Source of the DNA: an uncultured Alphaproteobacteria bacterium
GTDB taxonomy: Bacteria; Pseudomonadota; Alphaproteobacteria; RF32; CAG-239
Direction: 5' to 3'
Length of the DNA: 42,520 bases
NCBI GenBank assembly: GCA_949297665.1
Contig: CASFTO010000085.1
Coordinates: forward strand, 1-42,520
Below are positions 7,954 through 17,303 of this stretch, piece after piece (position 1 is the first letter of the stretch; each line of letters starts with the position of its first letter). A model generated the notes under the pieces. That model ran no database searches. It was not told where the DNA came from and saw only the letters and a list, made by a program, of their open reading frames with translations. Both the position numbers and the translations under genes were made by a program.

Positions 7954-9471
7954 ATGGAAAATATTGTAAACATGCCCAGACCGGAAATTCTAATGGTGGC
8001 AGATACGGTTGCCAGAGAAAAGAACATAGACCGCGAAGATGTATTTAAAGCCATGGAAGAGGCTATTCAAAAAGCCGGACGTTCCAAATATGGATTTGAA
8101 CATGACATACGCGTAAACATAAATCGCAAAACCGGAGCTATAACCTTGGCACGATACAGAGCTGTTGTCGATGAGATTGAAAATGAAACAACAGAATTGA
8201 CATTGGCAGAAGCACAAAGAATAAATCCGGATATAAAAGTCGGCGAATATATCATAGATCCGCTTCCTCCGATAGATTTCGGACGCATTGCAGCACAAAC
8301 GGCCAAGCAAGTAATTATGCAAAAGGTTCGTGAAGCGGAACGTAATAAACAATATGAAGAATATAAAGAAAAGATTGGTACCATAATTAACGGTACTGTA
8401 AAAAGACTTGAATTTGGCAATGTAATCGTAGACATGGGGAAAACTGAAGCCATATTGCGCCGAGATGAGTTAATTCCGAGAGAAAACTTTAAGAACGGCG
8501 ACAGAGTAAGAGCTTATGTTTTGGATGTACGTCGTGAAACCAGAGGCCCTCAAATTTTCTTATCAAGAACATGCCCAGAATTTATGGCGAAATTATTTAC
8601 ATCTGAAGTTCCAGAGATTTACGATGGTTTGGTTGAAATTATGGGAGTATCAAGAGATCCAGGGTCAAAGGCAAAGATAGCGGTTCGCGCCAAGGATTCA
8701 TCAATTGATCCGGTTGGTGCATGCGTAGGTTTAAGAGGAATTCGCGTTCAAGCCGTAGTGACAGAGTTGCAAGGTGAAAAGATTGACATAGTCCCTTACT
8801 CCGCAGATAAAGCACAATTTATCGTAAGTGCATTGGCTCCCGCAGAAATAAGCAAGGTTGTTTTGGATGAAGAAAACAATAGAATTGAAGTTGTCGTAAC
8901 CGAAGATCAATATTCTGTGGCAATCGGACGTCGCGGACAAAATGTTAAATTAGCATCTCAATTAGTAGGCTCAGATATTGATATTTTAACCGAAGAACAA
9001 GAACATGAAAGACGCGCAAACGAAAACAGAATTAAATCTGAACGTTTTGTATCCGCGTTGGATGTAGATGAAATGATTGCGCACGTTCTTATATCAGAAG
9101 GATTTTCAACAGTTGATGAAATTGCAATGGTAGATGTTTCTGAATTGGCATCAATCGATGGCTTTGATGAAGATTTGGCCGCTGAGTTACAAAGCAGAGC
9201 AAAAGAATTCGTTAAAAAGCGTAATGAAGAATTTGTTGAAAAGAGCAAGACCTTGGGTGTTGATGATAGCTTAAAGACAATATCTGGTCTTGATCAAGAT
9301 ATGATAATAAGCCTAGCTGAAAATGGCGTAAAGACATTGGATGACTTAGCAGACTTAGCTGCAGACGAGTTGATTGAAATTTTAGGTGATGGCGTCATTA
9401 CCGAAGTTGAAGCAAATCGTATCATCATGGCAGCCCGTGAACACTGGTTTGCAGATGAGGATAAGCAATAA
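7954..9471 (+). CDS. nusA: Transcription termination/antitermination factor NusA
   Basis: Binds RNA polymerase and nascent RNA and modulates pausing, termination and antitermination. The 505-residue product shows the NusA N-terminal domain (about 1-125), an S1 domain (about 130-200, GTIINGTVKRLEFGNVIVD), KH1 (around DPVGACVGLRGIRVQAV) and KH2 (around EDQYSVAIGRRGQNVKLASQL), then two Asp/Glu-rich helix-hairpin-helix repeats (about 365-500). The C-terminal repeats are typical of proteobacterial NusA. AGAGGA precedes the ATG. It sits between rimP and ylxR as in most bacteria; in E. coli NusA feeds back on its own operon, which fits the leader hairpin here (inference). Confidence 0.97.
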   Translation: MENIVNMPRPEILMVADTVAREKNIDREDVFKAMEEAIQKAGRSKYGFEHDIRVNINRKTGAITLARYRAVVDEIENETTELTLAEAQRINPDIKVGEYIIDPLPPIDFGRIAAQTAKQVIMQKVREAERNKQYEEYKEKIGTIINGTVKRLEFGNVIVDMGKTEAILRRDELIPRENFKNGDRVRAYVLDVRRETRGPQIFLSRTCPEFMAKLFTSEVPEIYDGLVEIMGVSRDPGSKAKIAVRAKDSSIDPVGACVGLRGIRVQAVVTELQGEKIDIVPYSADKAQFIVSALAPAEISKVVLDEENNRIEVVVTEDQYSVAIGRRGQNVKLASQLVGSDIDILTEEQEHERRANENRIKSERFVSALDVDEMIAHVLISEGFSTVDEIAMVDVSELASIDGFDEDLAAELQSRAKEFVKKRNEEFVEKSKTLGVDDSLKTISGLDQDMIISLAENGVKTLDDLADLAADELIEILGDGVITEVEANRIIMAAREHWFADEDKQ

Positions 9472-9482
9472 ACGAGGCAAAT

Positions 9483-10067
9483 ATGTCAAGAGAGCTGATT
9501 GAGCGTAAATGCATAGTAGAAGGCGTAAGCAAACCAGGCAACGAGTTGTTACGGTTTGTGGAGCTAAACAATGAACTTTTGCCGGATTTTAACAAAAAAC
9601 TCCCCGGAAAAGGGATGTATGTAAGCTGCAATCGGCTCTCTGTTATAAAAGCGATAGAAAAGAAGATTTTCCATAAAGTAAGTCGTCATAATTTAAGAAT
9701 TTCGGAAAATTTTATTGAGATTGTAGAGAGTTTAATAAAAGAGAAAGCGTTAACAAGTCTGAATATGGCAAGAAAAGTCGGAGTACTTGTTTGCGGTTTT
9801 GAAAAAGTTAAAGAGGTAATTCAAAAAAACAAAGTAGATTTTATCGTAGAAGCACGAGATGCCGGTCAAGATGGTAAAGAAAAAATAGCATTTCTTGCTA
9901 AAAATATTGAAAAATTTAATTTATTTAGTATAGATGAATTAGATAGAGCTTTAAATAAAGAGAATACAGTGCATATAGCCGTGCTAAAAAGTGATATGTC
10001 ACGGAGTGTGTATGACAATTTAAAGAAGTATCAAAACTTTTTATATAACGGAGAAAATAACGAATGA
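9483..10067 (+). CDS. ylxR: YlxR (DUF448) RNA-binding protein with L7Ae-like C-terminus
   Basis: Small basic nucleic-acid-binding protein of the nusA-infB operon. The 194-residue product starts with the YlxR signature (RKCIVEG...ELLRFVEL, then [10 protein letters not shown]) in about residues 5-60 and continues with an L7Ae/L30e-like region (about 85-170; [26 protein letters not shown]). This two-domain form is common in alphaproteobacteria. The usual arginine of the CVVTR-like motif is less clear here (reads CIVEG). The stop overlaps the infB start as ATGA, suggesting translational coupling. The exact role is not settled in the literature I know. Confidence 0.9.
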   Translation: MSRELIERKCIVEGVSKPGNELLRFVELNNELLPDFNKKLPGKGMYVSCNRLSVIKAIEKKIFHKVSRHNLRISENFIEIVESLIKEKALTSLNMARKVGVLVCGFEKVKEVIQKNKVDFIVEARDAGQDGKEKIAFLAKNIEKFNLFSIDELDRALNKENTVHIAVLKSDMSRSVYDNLKKYQNFLYNGENNE

Positions 10068-12577
10068 CAGAAGATAATGGCAAAAAACTAACATTATCCA
10101 GAAAATCGACCCTCACATTGAAAAAAACAAATACAGCACCAAATTCTGAGGGCAAAAAGATTGTACAGGTAGAAGTAAGAAAAAAGAGATTTGTAAATAC
10201 AAATACTCAAGCTCCAGCACAGCCCAAAGTTGAGATTGATGAAGTTTTGGCTCAAAAGATTGAGCTCATTAATAAAGGCAAAGAGCACGAAGCTCAAAAG
10301 AGACAAGAAGCAGCTGAAAAGGCTTTATTAAGACAAAAGCAAAAAGAAGAAGAGGAAGCAAGAATAGCTGCGGAAAAAGCTGAGGCAGAAAAGAAAGCAG
10401 CAGAAGAAAAAGCCGAAGAAGAGAAGAAGGCAGCTGAAAAGAAGGCAAAAGAGAAAGTCCGTCAAGAAAATAAGATAAATGAATATTCCGAAAATGAAGA
10501 AAAAGGTCATAATTATAAACATAAGAAAGAAGAGTATGATGAAGATGACGAAGAGGATGAGGAATATTATAACAAAAAAGGAAAAAAGACATCATCAGAT
10601 GCAGGTAAGCCAATAAGTAAAGAAGAGGCATTCGAGCAAGAAAGAAAAAAAATACAAAAGCGTAGCTTTGAAACCCCGAAACGGAATACTAAGATTAATG
10701 TAAATTCGTATATGTTTGGGGATGATGAAGATGATGATTACGGGTACGGAGCACCACGTCGTCGCTATAAGAAAAAGGCTCCAAAGCCTCAAGTTCAACA
10801 GCAGGCTCCGCAAGAAAAAATCATCAAAGAGGTGATTATTCCGGAAATCATCACAGTTCAAGATTTAGCCAATCGCATGGCAGAAAAGAGTGCGGATGTA
10901 ATCAAAAAATTGATGTCATTGGGTGTAATGGCAACAATAAACCAAGTCATTGATGCAGATACGGCACAAATTGTTGTCGAAGAGATGGGACATAAATTTA
11001 AGCGCGTTGCAGAAAGCGATGTAGAAGAGGGATTAACCGGTCCCAAAGATACGGAAGCAGATTTGTTGCCGCGTCCTCCGGTAGTAACCGTTATGGGACA
11101 CGTTGACCATGGTAAGACATCGTTGCTGGATGCATTAAGAGAAACGAATGTAGCAGCCAAAGAAGCCGGAGGTATCACACAACATATTGGTGCATATCAG
11201 ATTACTTTGCATAATGGTCAAAAGATTACATTTATTGACACGCCGGGTCACGAAGCCTTTTCGGAAATGCGCGCCAGAGGTGCCAAAGTAACGGATATAG
11301 TTGTATTAGTTGTTGCAGCAAATGATGGAATAAAGCCACAAACGGTTGAAGCTATACGCCATGCGCAGGCAGCAAATGTACCAATCGTTGTTGCGATTAA
11401 TAAAATAGATCTGCCCGGTGCCGATCCAATGAAAGTAAAGACAGAACTGTTACAACACAGTATAGCCGTTGAGGAAATGGGGGGAGAAAGTTTATGCGCA
11501 GAAGTTTCGGCCAAGAAGAGAATAAATATAGATAAATTAGTGGAAGCAATATTGCTTCAAGCAGAAATTTTAGATTTGAAAGCAAATCCGAACCGTGCTG
11601 CGGAAGGTGCTGTCATTGAAGCAAAAATGGAGAAAGGTCGAGGTAATGTTGTTACAGTTCTTGTTCAAAACGGAACATTGAAAGTTGGCGATGTATGCAT
11701 AGCCGGTAAAGAATGGGGACACGTCCGCGCAATGTTCAATGAAAATGGTAAAAAAGTATTTGAGGCCACCCCGGCAACCCCAGTTGAAGTATTAGGCTTG
11801 CAAGGTACTCCGTCAGCCGGAGATGACTTTATTGTCGTCAAAGATGAAAATCAAGCTCGAGAAGTTACAAATTATCGTATTCGGAAAGAGCGCGATGCAA
11901 AGTTGGTAAAAAGTGCGAAATCGGCAATGGAACAAATGCTTGACAAGATTAAGTCCGGGGAATCAAAACAACTTTCCGTAATTATTAAAGCAGATGTTCA
12001 AGGTTCTATTGAAGCAATTGAAGGAACAATCAATAAATTATCCACGAATGAAGTTTCCGTACACGTATTGCATTCGGCCGTTGGTCCTATTTCAGAATCA
12101 GACGTGACCTTAGCAAAAGCATCCAATGCGTTTATCATCGGATTTAACGTTCGTGCAATTCCTCAAGCCAGAGATATGGCACGTCGCGATAGTATAGACA
12201 TCAGATACTACTCCATCATTTATGATGTTGCGGATGATGTTAAGAAGGGGCTAGAAGGTCTGTTATCACCTGAAATTCGAGAGAAATTCTTAGGATATGC
12301 AGAGATACGCAATGTATTCAATATTACCGGCGTCGGTAAAGTTGGCGGATGTATGGTAACAGAAGGTCTGGTAAAACGAGGATCAAAAGTACGACTATTA
12401 AGAGATAATGTTGTTATCCATGACGGAAACTTAGCGCAGTTAAAACGCTTTAAGGAAGATGTAAAAGAGGTAAAAGAAGGTTATGAATGTGGTATGAGTT
12501 TTGAGAATTACAACGATATTCAAGTAGGTGACTATATTGAATGTTATGAACTTGAAACAATTGCCGCTAAACTCTGA
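10064..12577 (+). CDS. infB: Translation initiation factor IF-2
   Basis: GTPase that brings initiator fMet-tRNA to the 30S subunit and promotes subunit joining. The 837-residue product has a long Lys/Glu/Ala-rich, highly charged N-terminal part (1-260), an IF2_N domain (about 265-325, [21 protein letters not shown]), the G domain with GHVDHGKTS (about 345-353), DTPGHEAF and NKIDLP, then domains II, III and the C-terminal tRNA-binding domain with the expected VGKVGGCMV stretch. Length is normal. It overlaps ylxR by four bases and is followed by rbfA after 14 bases. The charged N-terminus is long for such a low-GC organism but usual for proteobacteria. Confidence 0.98.
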   Translation: MTEDNGKKLTLSRKSTLTLKKTNTAPNSEGKKIVQVEVRKKRFVNTNTQAPAQPKVEIDEVLAQKIELINKGKEHEAQKRQEAAEKALLRQKQKEEEEARIAAEKAEAEKKAAEEKAEEEKKAAEKKAKEKVRQENKINEYSENEEKGHNYKHKKEEYDEDDEEDEEYYNKKGKKTSSDAGKPISKEEAFEQERKKIQKRSFETPKRNTKINVNSYMFGDDEDDDYGYGAPRRRYKKKAPKPQVQQQAPQEKIIKEVIIPEIITVQDLANRMAEKSADVIKKLMSLGVMATINQVIDADTAQIVVEEMGHKFKRVAESDVEEGLTGPKDTEADLLPRPPVVTVMGHVDHGKTSLLDALRETNVAAKEAGGITQHIGAYQITLHNGQKITFIDTPGHEAFSEMRARGAKVTDIVVLVVAANDGIKPQTVEAIRHAQAANVPIVVAINKIDLPGADPMKVKTELLQHSIAVEEMGGESLCAEVSAKKRINIDKLVEAILLQAEILDLKANPNRAAEGAVIEAKMEKGRGNVVTVLVQNGTLKVGDVCIAGKEWGHVRAMFNENGKKVFEATPATPVEVLGLQGTPSAGDDFIVVKDENQAREVTNYRIRKERDAKLVKSAKSAMEQMLDKIKSGESKQLSVIIKADVQGSIEAIEGTINKLSTNEVSVHVLHSAVGPISESDVTLAKASNAFIIGFNVRAIPQARDMARRDSIDIRYYSIIYDVADDVKKGLEGLLSPEIREKFLGYAEIRNVFNITGVGKVGGCMVTEGLVKRGSKVRLLRDNVVIHDGNLAQLKRFKEDVKEVKEGYECGMSFENYNDIQVGDYIECYELETIAAKL

Positions 12578-12591
12578 TAGGAGATAGAGCC

Positions 12592-12990
12592 ATGGTAATA
12601 CTGGGAAGTAAAGAACCAACACAACGCCAGTTACGAATAGCGCAAGAAATAAAAAAGATTATAGCCGGAGCATTAGAAAAAGGGATGGTAAGAAATCCTT
12701 TAATCTTGGACAATCTGGTAACGATAACCGATGTAGATGTTTCGCCGGACTTAAAATATTGTACGATTTATTTTATGACGTTAAATGGTCAAAATTTAGG
12801 TCAAATTGAAGATGACTTGAATGCAGAAACATGGGGAATGAAAAAACTCATAGCTTCTAAGTTAAAACTTCGTTATACGCCGGATTTAAATTTTAGAATA
12901 GATACGTCATTTGAAGAAGTAGATAAGATTGAGCAATTATTGCGAGATCCTAAAGTGGCAAAGGACTTAAAATCCGGAACGAAAGAATAA
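12592..12990 (+). CDS. rbfA: Ribosome-binding factor A
   Basis: KH-type factor that binds the 30S subunit during 16S rRNA maturation. The 132-residue product carries the family pattern RQLRIAQEIKKIIAGAL near the N-terminus and the core ITDVDVSPDLKYCTIYF (about residues 43-59), ending RYTPDLNFRIDTSFEEVDKIEQLL. Length is normal. GGAG lies upstream of the ATG. It closes the operon: a strong terminator begins within three bases of the stop. truB and rpsO, which often follow, are not next here. Confidence 0.96.
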   Translation: MVILGSKEPTQRQLRIAQEIKKIIAGALEKGMVRNPLILDNLVTITDVDVSPDLKYCTIYFMTLNGQNLGQIEDDLNAETWGMKKLIASKLKLRYTPDLNFRIDTSFEEVDKIEQLLRDPKVAKDLKSGTKE

Positions 12991-12992
12991 TA

Positions 12993-13021
12993 AATTCCCC
13001 ATCAAATAAGGATGGGGAATT
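12993..13021 (+). terminator. Rho-independent terminator of the nusA-infB-rbfA operon
   Basis: AATTCCCCATC (12993-13003) and GATGGGGAATT (13011-13021) form a perfect 11-bp stem with a 7-base loop, followed by further T residues. It begins directly after the rbfA stop. Confidence 0.9.
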
Positions 13022-13039
13022 TTTACGAAAGGAAGAAAG

Positions 13040-13465
13040 ATGCTTAAAAATTTTGTGACAGAATTTAAAAAATTTGCGATGCGCGGTAATGTTATCGATA
13101 TGGCCGTTGGTATCATTATCGGAGCATCATTCGGAAAAATTGTAGATTCGTTAGTTAAAGATATTTTAATGCCGCCGATAGGGTTAATTTTAGGTAAAGT
13201 AGATTTCTCAGATTTAAAATTAAATTTAACAACGGGAGAAAATCCGGTATCCATAAATTATGGGTTATTTATCAATGCATTAATCAGTTTTTTAATTGTA
13301 GCATTTGCGGTATTTATACTGATAAAAGCCATAAATAAATTACAAGAAAAAATGATTAAAGAAGAGAAAAGTGTAGAGGCTAAAACCAAAGAGTGCCCAT
13401 ATTGTTGTATGGAGATATCGGCTAAAGCCAAACGATGCCCACATTGTACATCGGAATTAAAATAG
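13040..13465 (+). CDS. mscL: Large-conductance mechanosensitive channel MscL with C-terminal zinc ribbon
   Basis: Inner-membrane pore that opens under turgor to release solutes. The first roughly 100 residues match MscL well: [30 protein letters not shown] (TM1, residues about 10-40), [12 protein letters not shown], and TM2 around [21 protein letters not shown]. The usual amphipathic C-terminal bundle is replaced by a short charged linker and two CxxC knuckles, CPYC (113-116) and CPHC (133-136), a zinc-ribbon-like module. Total 141 residues. AAAGGAAGAAAG precedes the ATG. It lies between the rbfA terminator and a convergent gene 6 bases away. The channel assignment is certain; the function of the zinc module is unknown. 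Confidence 0.93.
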   Translation: MLKNFVTEFKKFAMRGNVIDMAVGIIIGASFGKIVDSLVKDILMPPIGLILGKVDFSDLKLNLTTGENPVSINYGLFINALISFLIVAFAVFILIKAINKLQEKMIKEEKSVEAKTKECPYCCMEISAKAKRCPHCTSELK

Positions 13466-13471
13466 GATAAA

Positions 13472-14101
13472 TTATCTTCCTTGAGTTTGCAAAGCCTGAG
13501 ATATTTCGGCAGAAGTTAAAACCTTGGTTGTAGAAGATTGGTGTTCAGCGTTTTCTAAAGATTTCTCTCTTTTATGAGAAGGAGAGCTCAGCTCATCTAA
13601 ACGACTGATTGTATATATTGTTTTTCCTAAATCAGGAGAAAGCGTTTGTATACCGTCGATATTTCGCTCTTGAATATTATCGGTGTAATAAATCATATTG
13701 TTATTTTTATTACAACAATTGAGCATAAGTTCTTTAAGTCTCAAATCAGCATCTGGAGAACGATTTACAATATTTCCGTACTGTTGGCGAATAAATTGAT
13801 CTTTGTTCTTATCATTTTTCAGGCCTAAATTATCAAGATAACTATCAATAGCCAATAATCCATCCGTTGAAGGAGAAAAAGATGTATGTTTAGAAGACAG
13901 ATTTTGAGCAAAATCTTTAGGAGGCATTATCAAAGTCATACAATCATCAGGAATATCAATTTTTACGCCATAACCGATGTCTAAATTTTTAGTCATATCG
14001 GAAAGTATCAGTTTATGTTCACGAGCAGCAATAATTTGGTTCATAATATTTGAAGAACCACTATTATCAATTTCATCAGTAAATTGACTTGCAGTATACA
14101 T
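13472..14101 (-). CDS. C-terminal part of a frameshifted exported HEKTH protein
   Basis: This 209-residue frame is the downstream portion of the gene that starts at 15021. Its open frame reaches upstream past the ATG at 14101 to the A-run at 14243-14249, and that extension reads KKQPLSEIFSQLPELQKEIV, joining smoothly to MYTASQF. So 14101 is probably not a real start, and no Shine-Dalgarno stands out there. The sequence is rich in Asp, Asn and Ser, with no motif I recognise; LKELMLNCC and YTDNIQERN are notable local features. It becomes one product of about 517 residues with the upstream part if ribosomes slip -1 or if the A-run has lost one base. Confidence 0.6.
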   Translation of the reverse strand: MYTASQFTDEIDNSGSSNIMNQIIAAREHKLILSDMTKNLDIGYGVKIDIPDDCMTLIMPPKDFAQNLSSKHTSFSPSTDGLLAIDSYLDNLGLKNDKNKDQFIRQQYGNIVNRSPDADLRLKELMLNCCNKNNNMIYYTDNIQERNIDGIQTLSPDLGKTIYTISRLDELSSPSHKREKSLENAEHQSSTTKVLTSAEISQALQTQGR

Positions 14102-14187
14102 CTCAAAATAATCTTTATCCCAACTTTTAGCGGCGATATGGATAACACGAGAAAGCGATTCTTTCGAATCAGGATTAAACCCGTGAT

Positions 14188-15021
14188 TTACGATTTCCTT
14201 CTGAAGTTCGGGGAGTTGACTGAAAATTTCTGAAAGGGGCTGTTTTTTTCTGCTATTTCAATTGTTTCCATTCCGGCATCTTTGCAATTTTTCCATATAT
14301 GAGCTAAGGTCAAACATTGAACAGTATAAGCAACTTTTTCTGTAACATAATTTTTTTCAACCATCATATCCGGAGTTTGAAATTGTCTTTCCGTATTATC
14401 GGTTTGTCCACGTTGATCGTGAAAAAAATGAGTTTTTTCATGATAAAAAGTAGCAATATCGGCAGGCGTGTCGCCTAAAACCAATTTAGAAGCCCAAGAA
14501 GGATGAAGAGCAAGCAATTTATCACGAAGTTCGTCAGAAACAATCCACTTAGGTTGATGTATTTTTCCATCACTAGGATTATAATGAGCCATATCATCAT
14601 ATTGCATCAAATCTTCATTAGTATTAATTTCACGGACATCACGAGCAATTACACTACTTGGGGATTTAAAATTAGAACGATATTTTTTAAAATCTGTATC
14701 CATTTCGTCAACAACAACAAAACCAGGGAACGGACCGACAGCTGTTTTATCCACGGTAATTTGTTTATTAACATCTGAAACCGGAGCTTTAAATTGAGCA
14801 GTAATTTTTTTTCCAATATCATTTTTTATTTCCAGATAAGTTTCTGGGTTATCTCTGATAATATCAGCGCGTTTAGCATCGGAAGCCATTTCAGACCGAA
14901 TATCATCTGTTTCGGAAACAAAAGAAGCATTTTCTTGAGCTTGAGCAGCAGACAAACCACTCAAAGCAACAATCATGGCCGTTGCTTTAGTTTTTTTCTT
15001 AATCTCATCCCAAGCATTCAT
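14188..15021 (-). CDS. Exported HEKTH (zinc-metallopeptidase-like) protein, N-terminal part
   Basis: The 277-residue frame begins MNAWDEIKKKTKATAM, a basic start followed by a hydrophobic stretch and SAAQAQ, a good signal-peptidase I site (cut after about residue 28). HEKTH at residues 194-198 fits the HExxH zinc-protease motif, and E228 in NYVTEKVAY, 30 residues later, could be the third ligand as in gluzincins (inference). The last roughly 21 residues (after AEKN) are out of register: the -1 frame continues the protein into the 13472-14101 frame. The break is at GCA GAA AAA AAC, a canonical slippery heptamer A AAA AAC in the right phase. It is either programmed frameshifting, a contingency or decaying gene, or a sequencing error. 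I do not recognise the family. Confidence 0.7.
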   Translation of the reverse strand: MNAWDEIKKKTKATAMIVALSGLSAAQAQENASFVSETDDIRSEMASDAKRADIIRDNPETYLEIKNDIGKKITAQFKAPVSDVNKQITVDKTAVGPFPGFVVVDEMDTDFKKYRSNFKSPSSVIARDVREINTNEDLMQYDDMAHYNPSDGKIHQPKWIVSDELRDKLLALHPSWASKLVLGDTPADIATFYHEKTHFFHDQRGQTDNTERQFQTPDMMVEKNYVTEKVAYTVQCLTLAHIWKNCKDAGMETIEIAEKNSPFQKFSVNSPNFRRKS

Positions 15022-15076
15022 AGTATAATCCTAACAAGCATGAAATAAATATATCATAAAAATGTTCGAAAGTAAA

Positions 15077-16033
15077 CTATTTATGAGGAACATCCGTTAA
15101 ATCAATATCTTTACGAAAAAATTCATAAACAACTAAAACAATGCCGGATAGGATAAGCGGTAAAAGATAATAAATAATACGATATGCGATAAGCGCACCA
15201 AATAAGATAGCCTGATTATCTTGTCCAGGAAGGATATTAGAAAAAACCAATTCGAAAACGCCCAAACCGCCTGGAACCTGACTATAAACACCTAAAACCT
15301 GAGCAATAATAAAAGCACCCATAAATGTAACGAAATCGATTTCGACAAAACAAATTAAAACAGAATAGAGCACCAAGGAAGCCATAACAATATCAATACT
15401 TCCGATAAAGACCTGTTCAAGAGCCAATTTAAGATTAGGCATTTTAAAATCAATACCTTTAATAACTAAATCTTTTTTATAATAAACACTTGCCCACAAA
15501 TAGATAGCAAGCCCGATAACCGAAAGTATCATAGTAACAAAGGTAGACATTTTAGTAGAATCATTTCCTCCGAAAGCATGTTCTGGTGTCAAAACATACC
15601 CGACAATAATCAGAAAGAAACAAGCAACAAGATAAGTAAAGCCTGAAAAAGTGACCATTTTAACAATATCTCCGGGACAAATTCCCCACCGAGAATAAAA
15701 ACGATAGCGAACCGTACCTCCGGAAACAATAGCATGTCCGGCATTATTACTGATAGAAAACCCGACAAATCCGGTCAATATCCATTTCCAAGCGGCCAAT
15801 TTTTTCTTAATATATTTCAAGGCCAAATAATCGTAAGTAGACAAGGCGACATATCCGATAAAGGATGCGGATAGAGCATAAAGCAAATTATCAAGAGGAA
15901 TACTCAATAAAGCATTTTTCAATTCGTCAAGAGAGTATTTTGACAATTGCCGGTAAATCATAAAAGCAGCCAGTGCAAAAAAGAACAAACCGAGCCAAGA
16001 AACAAGTTTATTAAGTATTGTCGAAATATTCAC
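15077..16033 (-). CDS. YbhN/UPF0104-type membrane protein (LPG synthase TM domain)
   Basis: Polytopic inner-membrane protein of 318 residues, with about eight hydrophobic segments, the first at about residues 10-28. The motif SQVPGGLGVFE (about residues 256-266) and the N-terminal AFMIYRQLSKYS place it in the family formed by the membrane half of MprF and by YbhN/AglD-like proteins. Family members have been linked to lipid flipping or lipid modification; the soluble lysyl-transferase half of MprF is absent, so it should not aminoacylate phosphatidylglycerol itself. It lies 26 bases downstream of the Sel1 gene on the same strand and may be co-transcribed. The precise substrate cannot be inferred. 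Confidence 0.82.
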   Translation of the reverse strand: MNISTILNKLVSWLGLFFFALAAFMIYRQLSKYSLDELKNALLSIPLDNLLYALSASFIGYVALSTYDYLALKYIKKKLAAWKWILTGFVGFSISNNAGHAIVSGGTVRYRFYSRWGICPGDIVKMVTFSGFTYLVACFFLIIVGYVLTPEHAFGGNDSTKMSTFVTMILSVIGLAIYLWASVYYKKDLVIKGIDFKMPNLKLALEQVFIGSIDIVMASLVLYSVLICFVEIDFVTFMGAFIIAQVLGVYSQVPGGLGVFELVFSNILPGQDNQAILFGALIAYRIIYYLLPLILSGIVLVVYEFFRKDIDLTDVPHK

Positions 16034-16059
16034 TTTTTTTATACTCCCATAACAAAAAA

Positions 16060-17175
16060 TTATTCGCTAGAACTAAAATCAAAGGTCTGGTTAGAATCAA
16101 TATATACTCTAAGGCTTTTTCCAAAAGTTTTTCTGATAAAAGCGGTCAAATCGGAAGGCTGAAATTTATAATTCTCCGCATCAGTCTGCACTTGTAGCAA
16201 GTCATTAATTCTAAGATCCTTTTCCAGTTCATCACGATTTTCGGCAGCATCATCAATACCTAGAACCGAAGCAACATTATAAAGCATATATGCTTTTTTG
16301 ACATCTTTTGTATACAATTCCCCTGCGGCATAGATATCGGCTAAACGAACAAGCGCTTCAGAATTTCCCTGTTTAGCAGCAGCATCAAGATATTGGATAG
16401 CTCGATTATAATTTTTAGGTGTTCCTAAGCCATCAATATAAAAATCGGCTAAAACCAACTGTGCTTCATCATATTGAGCATCAGCGGCAGCTTTAATAAG
16501 TTGGAAAGCCTTTATATAATCACGTTCTACAAAAAAACCGGTATAATAAGCATATCCGAGTAAAAACTTAGCAGAATTATTGGTTTTTTTTGCTTGATTT
16601 AAGAGATAAAAAACTTTATCAAAATCTTGTTTAGACTTATTTTTTGAATCAGCTCCCAAATAAATGATAGCCAAATTAACAGCCGCATCATTACTACCCA
16701 AATGTGCAGCTTGTTCAAAGCATTCCATAGCTTTTTTATAATCAACCTTTGTCCCAAGCCCATTAAAATATAGACTACCGAGATTATTAAGAGCGACAGC
16801 ACTTTGTTTCTCAGCCGCCAATTGATAAAAACGAAGAGCTTGAGTATAGTCGACTTTTACCCCTTTAACCCCATACAAATACATATATCCCAAATCAAGT
16901 TGAGCATCAGTATCGCCATTAAGAGCATTTTGCCGTAATTCATCCAATGTAAGATTTTTTTTTGTATTAGAATTAGACTGTTGCTCAAACAATTCAACAT
17001 CATCACCTGAGGTGGATGTAATTTTACTGGTTGTTGTTTGGGAATATTTATCGGAATTTGAAATTTGTTGAGTATCAAGGGAAGAAGAAACTAAAGAAGA
17101 TGAGTTCGATTGAGCGTAAGCATTAAAAGCAGAATAGACATATACGCAGCATAAAAAAAGACTAAAATTTTTCAT
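16060..17175 (-). CDS. Exported Sel1-repeat protein
   Basis: Probable periplasmic scaffold protein. The chosen ATG at 17175 starts MKNFSLFLCCVYVYSAFNAYAQ, a good signal peptide with AYA cleavage; an in-frame ATG at 17196 would add seven residues ahead of it, and GAGGGA lies 11-16 bases before the chosen ATG. After a Ser/Thr/Gln-rich segment (to about 75) come about seven Sel1-like repeats (about residues 80-330) with the usual A..G...A...LG..Y..G pattern, for example AQLDLGYMYLYG, ALNNLGSLYFNG and AQLVLADFYIDG. A short acidic tail follows. Sel1 repeats mediate protein contacts and are common in host-associated bacteria; no enzymatic motif is seen. Divergent from uup. Confidence 0.85.
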   Translation of the reverse strand: MKNFSLFLCCVYVYSAFNAYAQSNSSSLVSSSLDTQQISNSDKYSQTTTSKITSTSGDDVELFEQQSNSNTKKNLTLDELRQNALNGDTDAQLDLGYMYLYGVKGVKVDYTQALRFYQLAAEKQSAVALNNLGSLYFNGLGTKVDYKKAMECFEQAAHLGSNDAAVNLAIIYLGADSKNKSKQDFDKVFYLLNQAKKTNNSAKFLLGYAYYTGFFVERDYIKAFQLIKAAADAQYDEAQLVLADFYIDGLGTPKNYNRAIQYLDAAAKQGNSEALVRLADIYAAGELYTKDVKKAYMLYNVASVLGIDDAAENRDELEKDLRINDLLQVQTDAENYKFQPSDLTAFIRKTFGKSLRVYIDSNQTFDFSSSE

Positions 17176-17231
17176 AAAAGACCATCCCTCAGACAAATAT
17201 CAACCAAAGAGTAAGATATAGTAAAAAAATA

Positions 17232-17259
17232 TTGCTTTCAACAGAAAATAAAGTATAAA
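17232..17259 (+). promoter_or_regulatory. Probable promoter of the ABC-F gene
   Basis: TTGCTT (17232-17237), 16-base spacer, TATAAA (17254-17259), about 45 bases before the start codon. Good -10, moderate -35. Confidence 0.45.
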
Positions 17260-17303
17260 GAACAGATTGTAAATTCTAAAACAAAAGATATCCTGTTAAA
17301 AAA

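Noticed and set aside
14503..15048. Plus-strand open frames opposite the HEKTH gene
   Set aside because: Shadows of the minus-strand gene: no ribosome sites, no recognisable protein, and the opposite strand has a signal peptide and a zinc motif.
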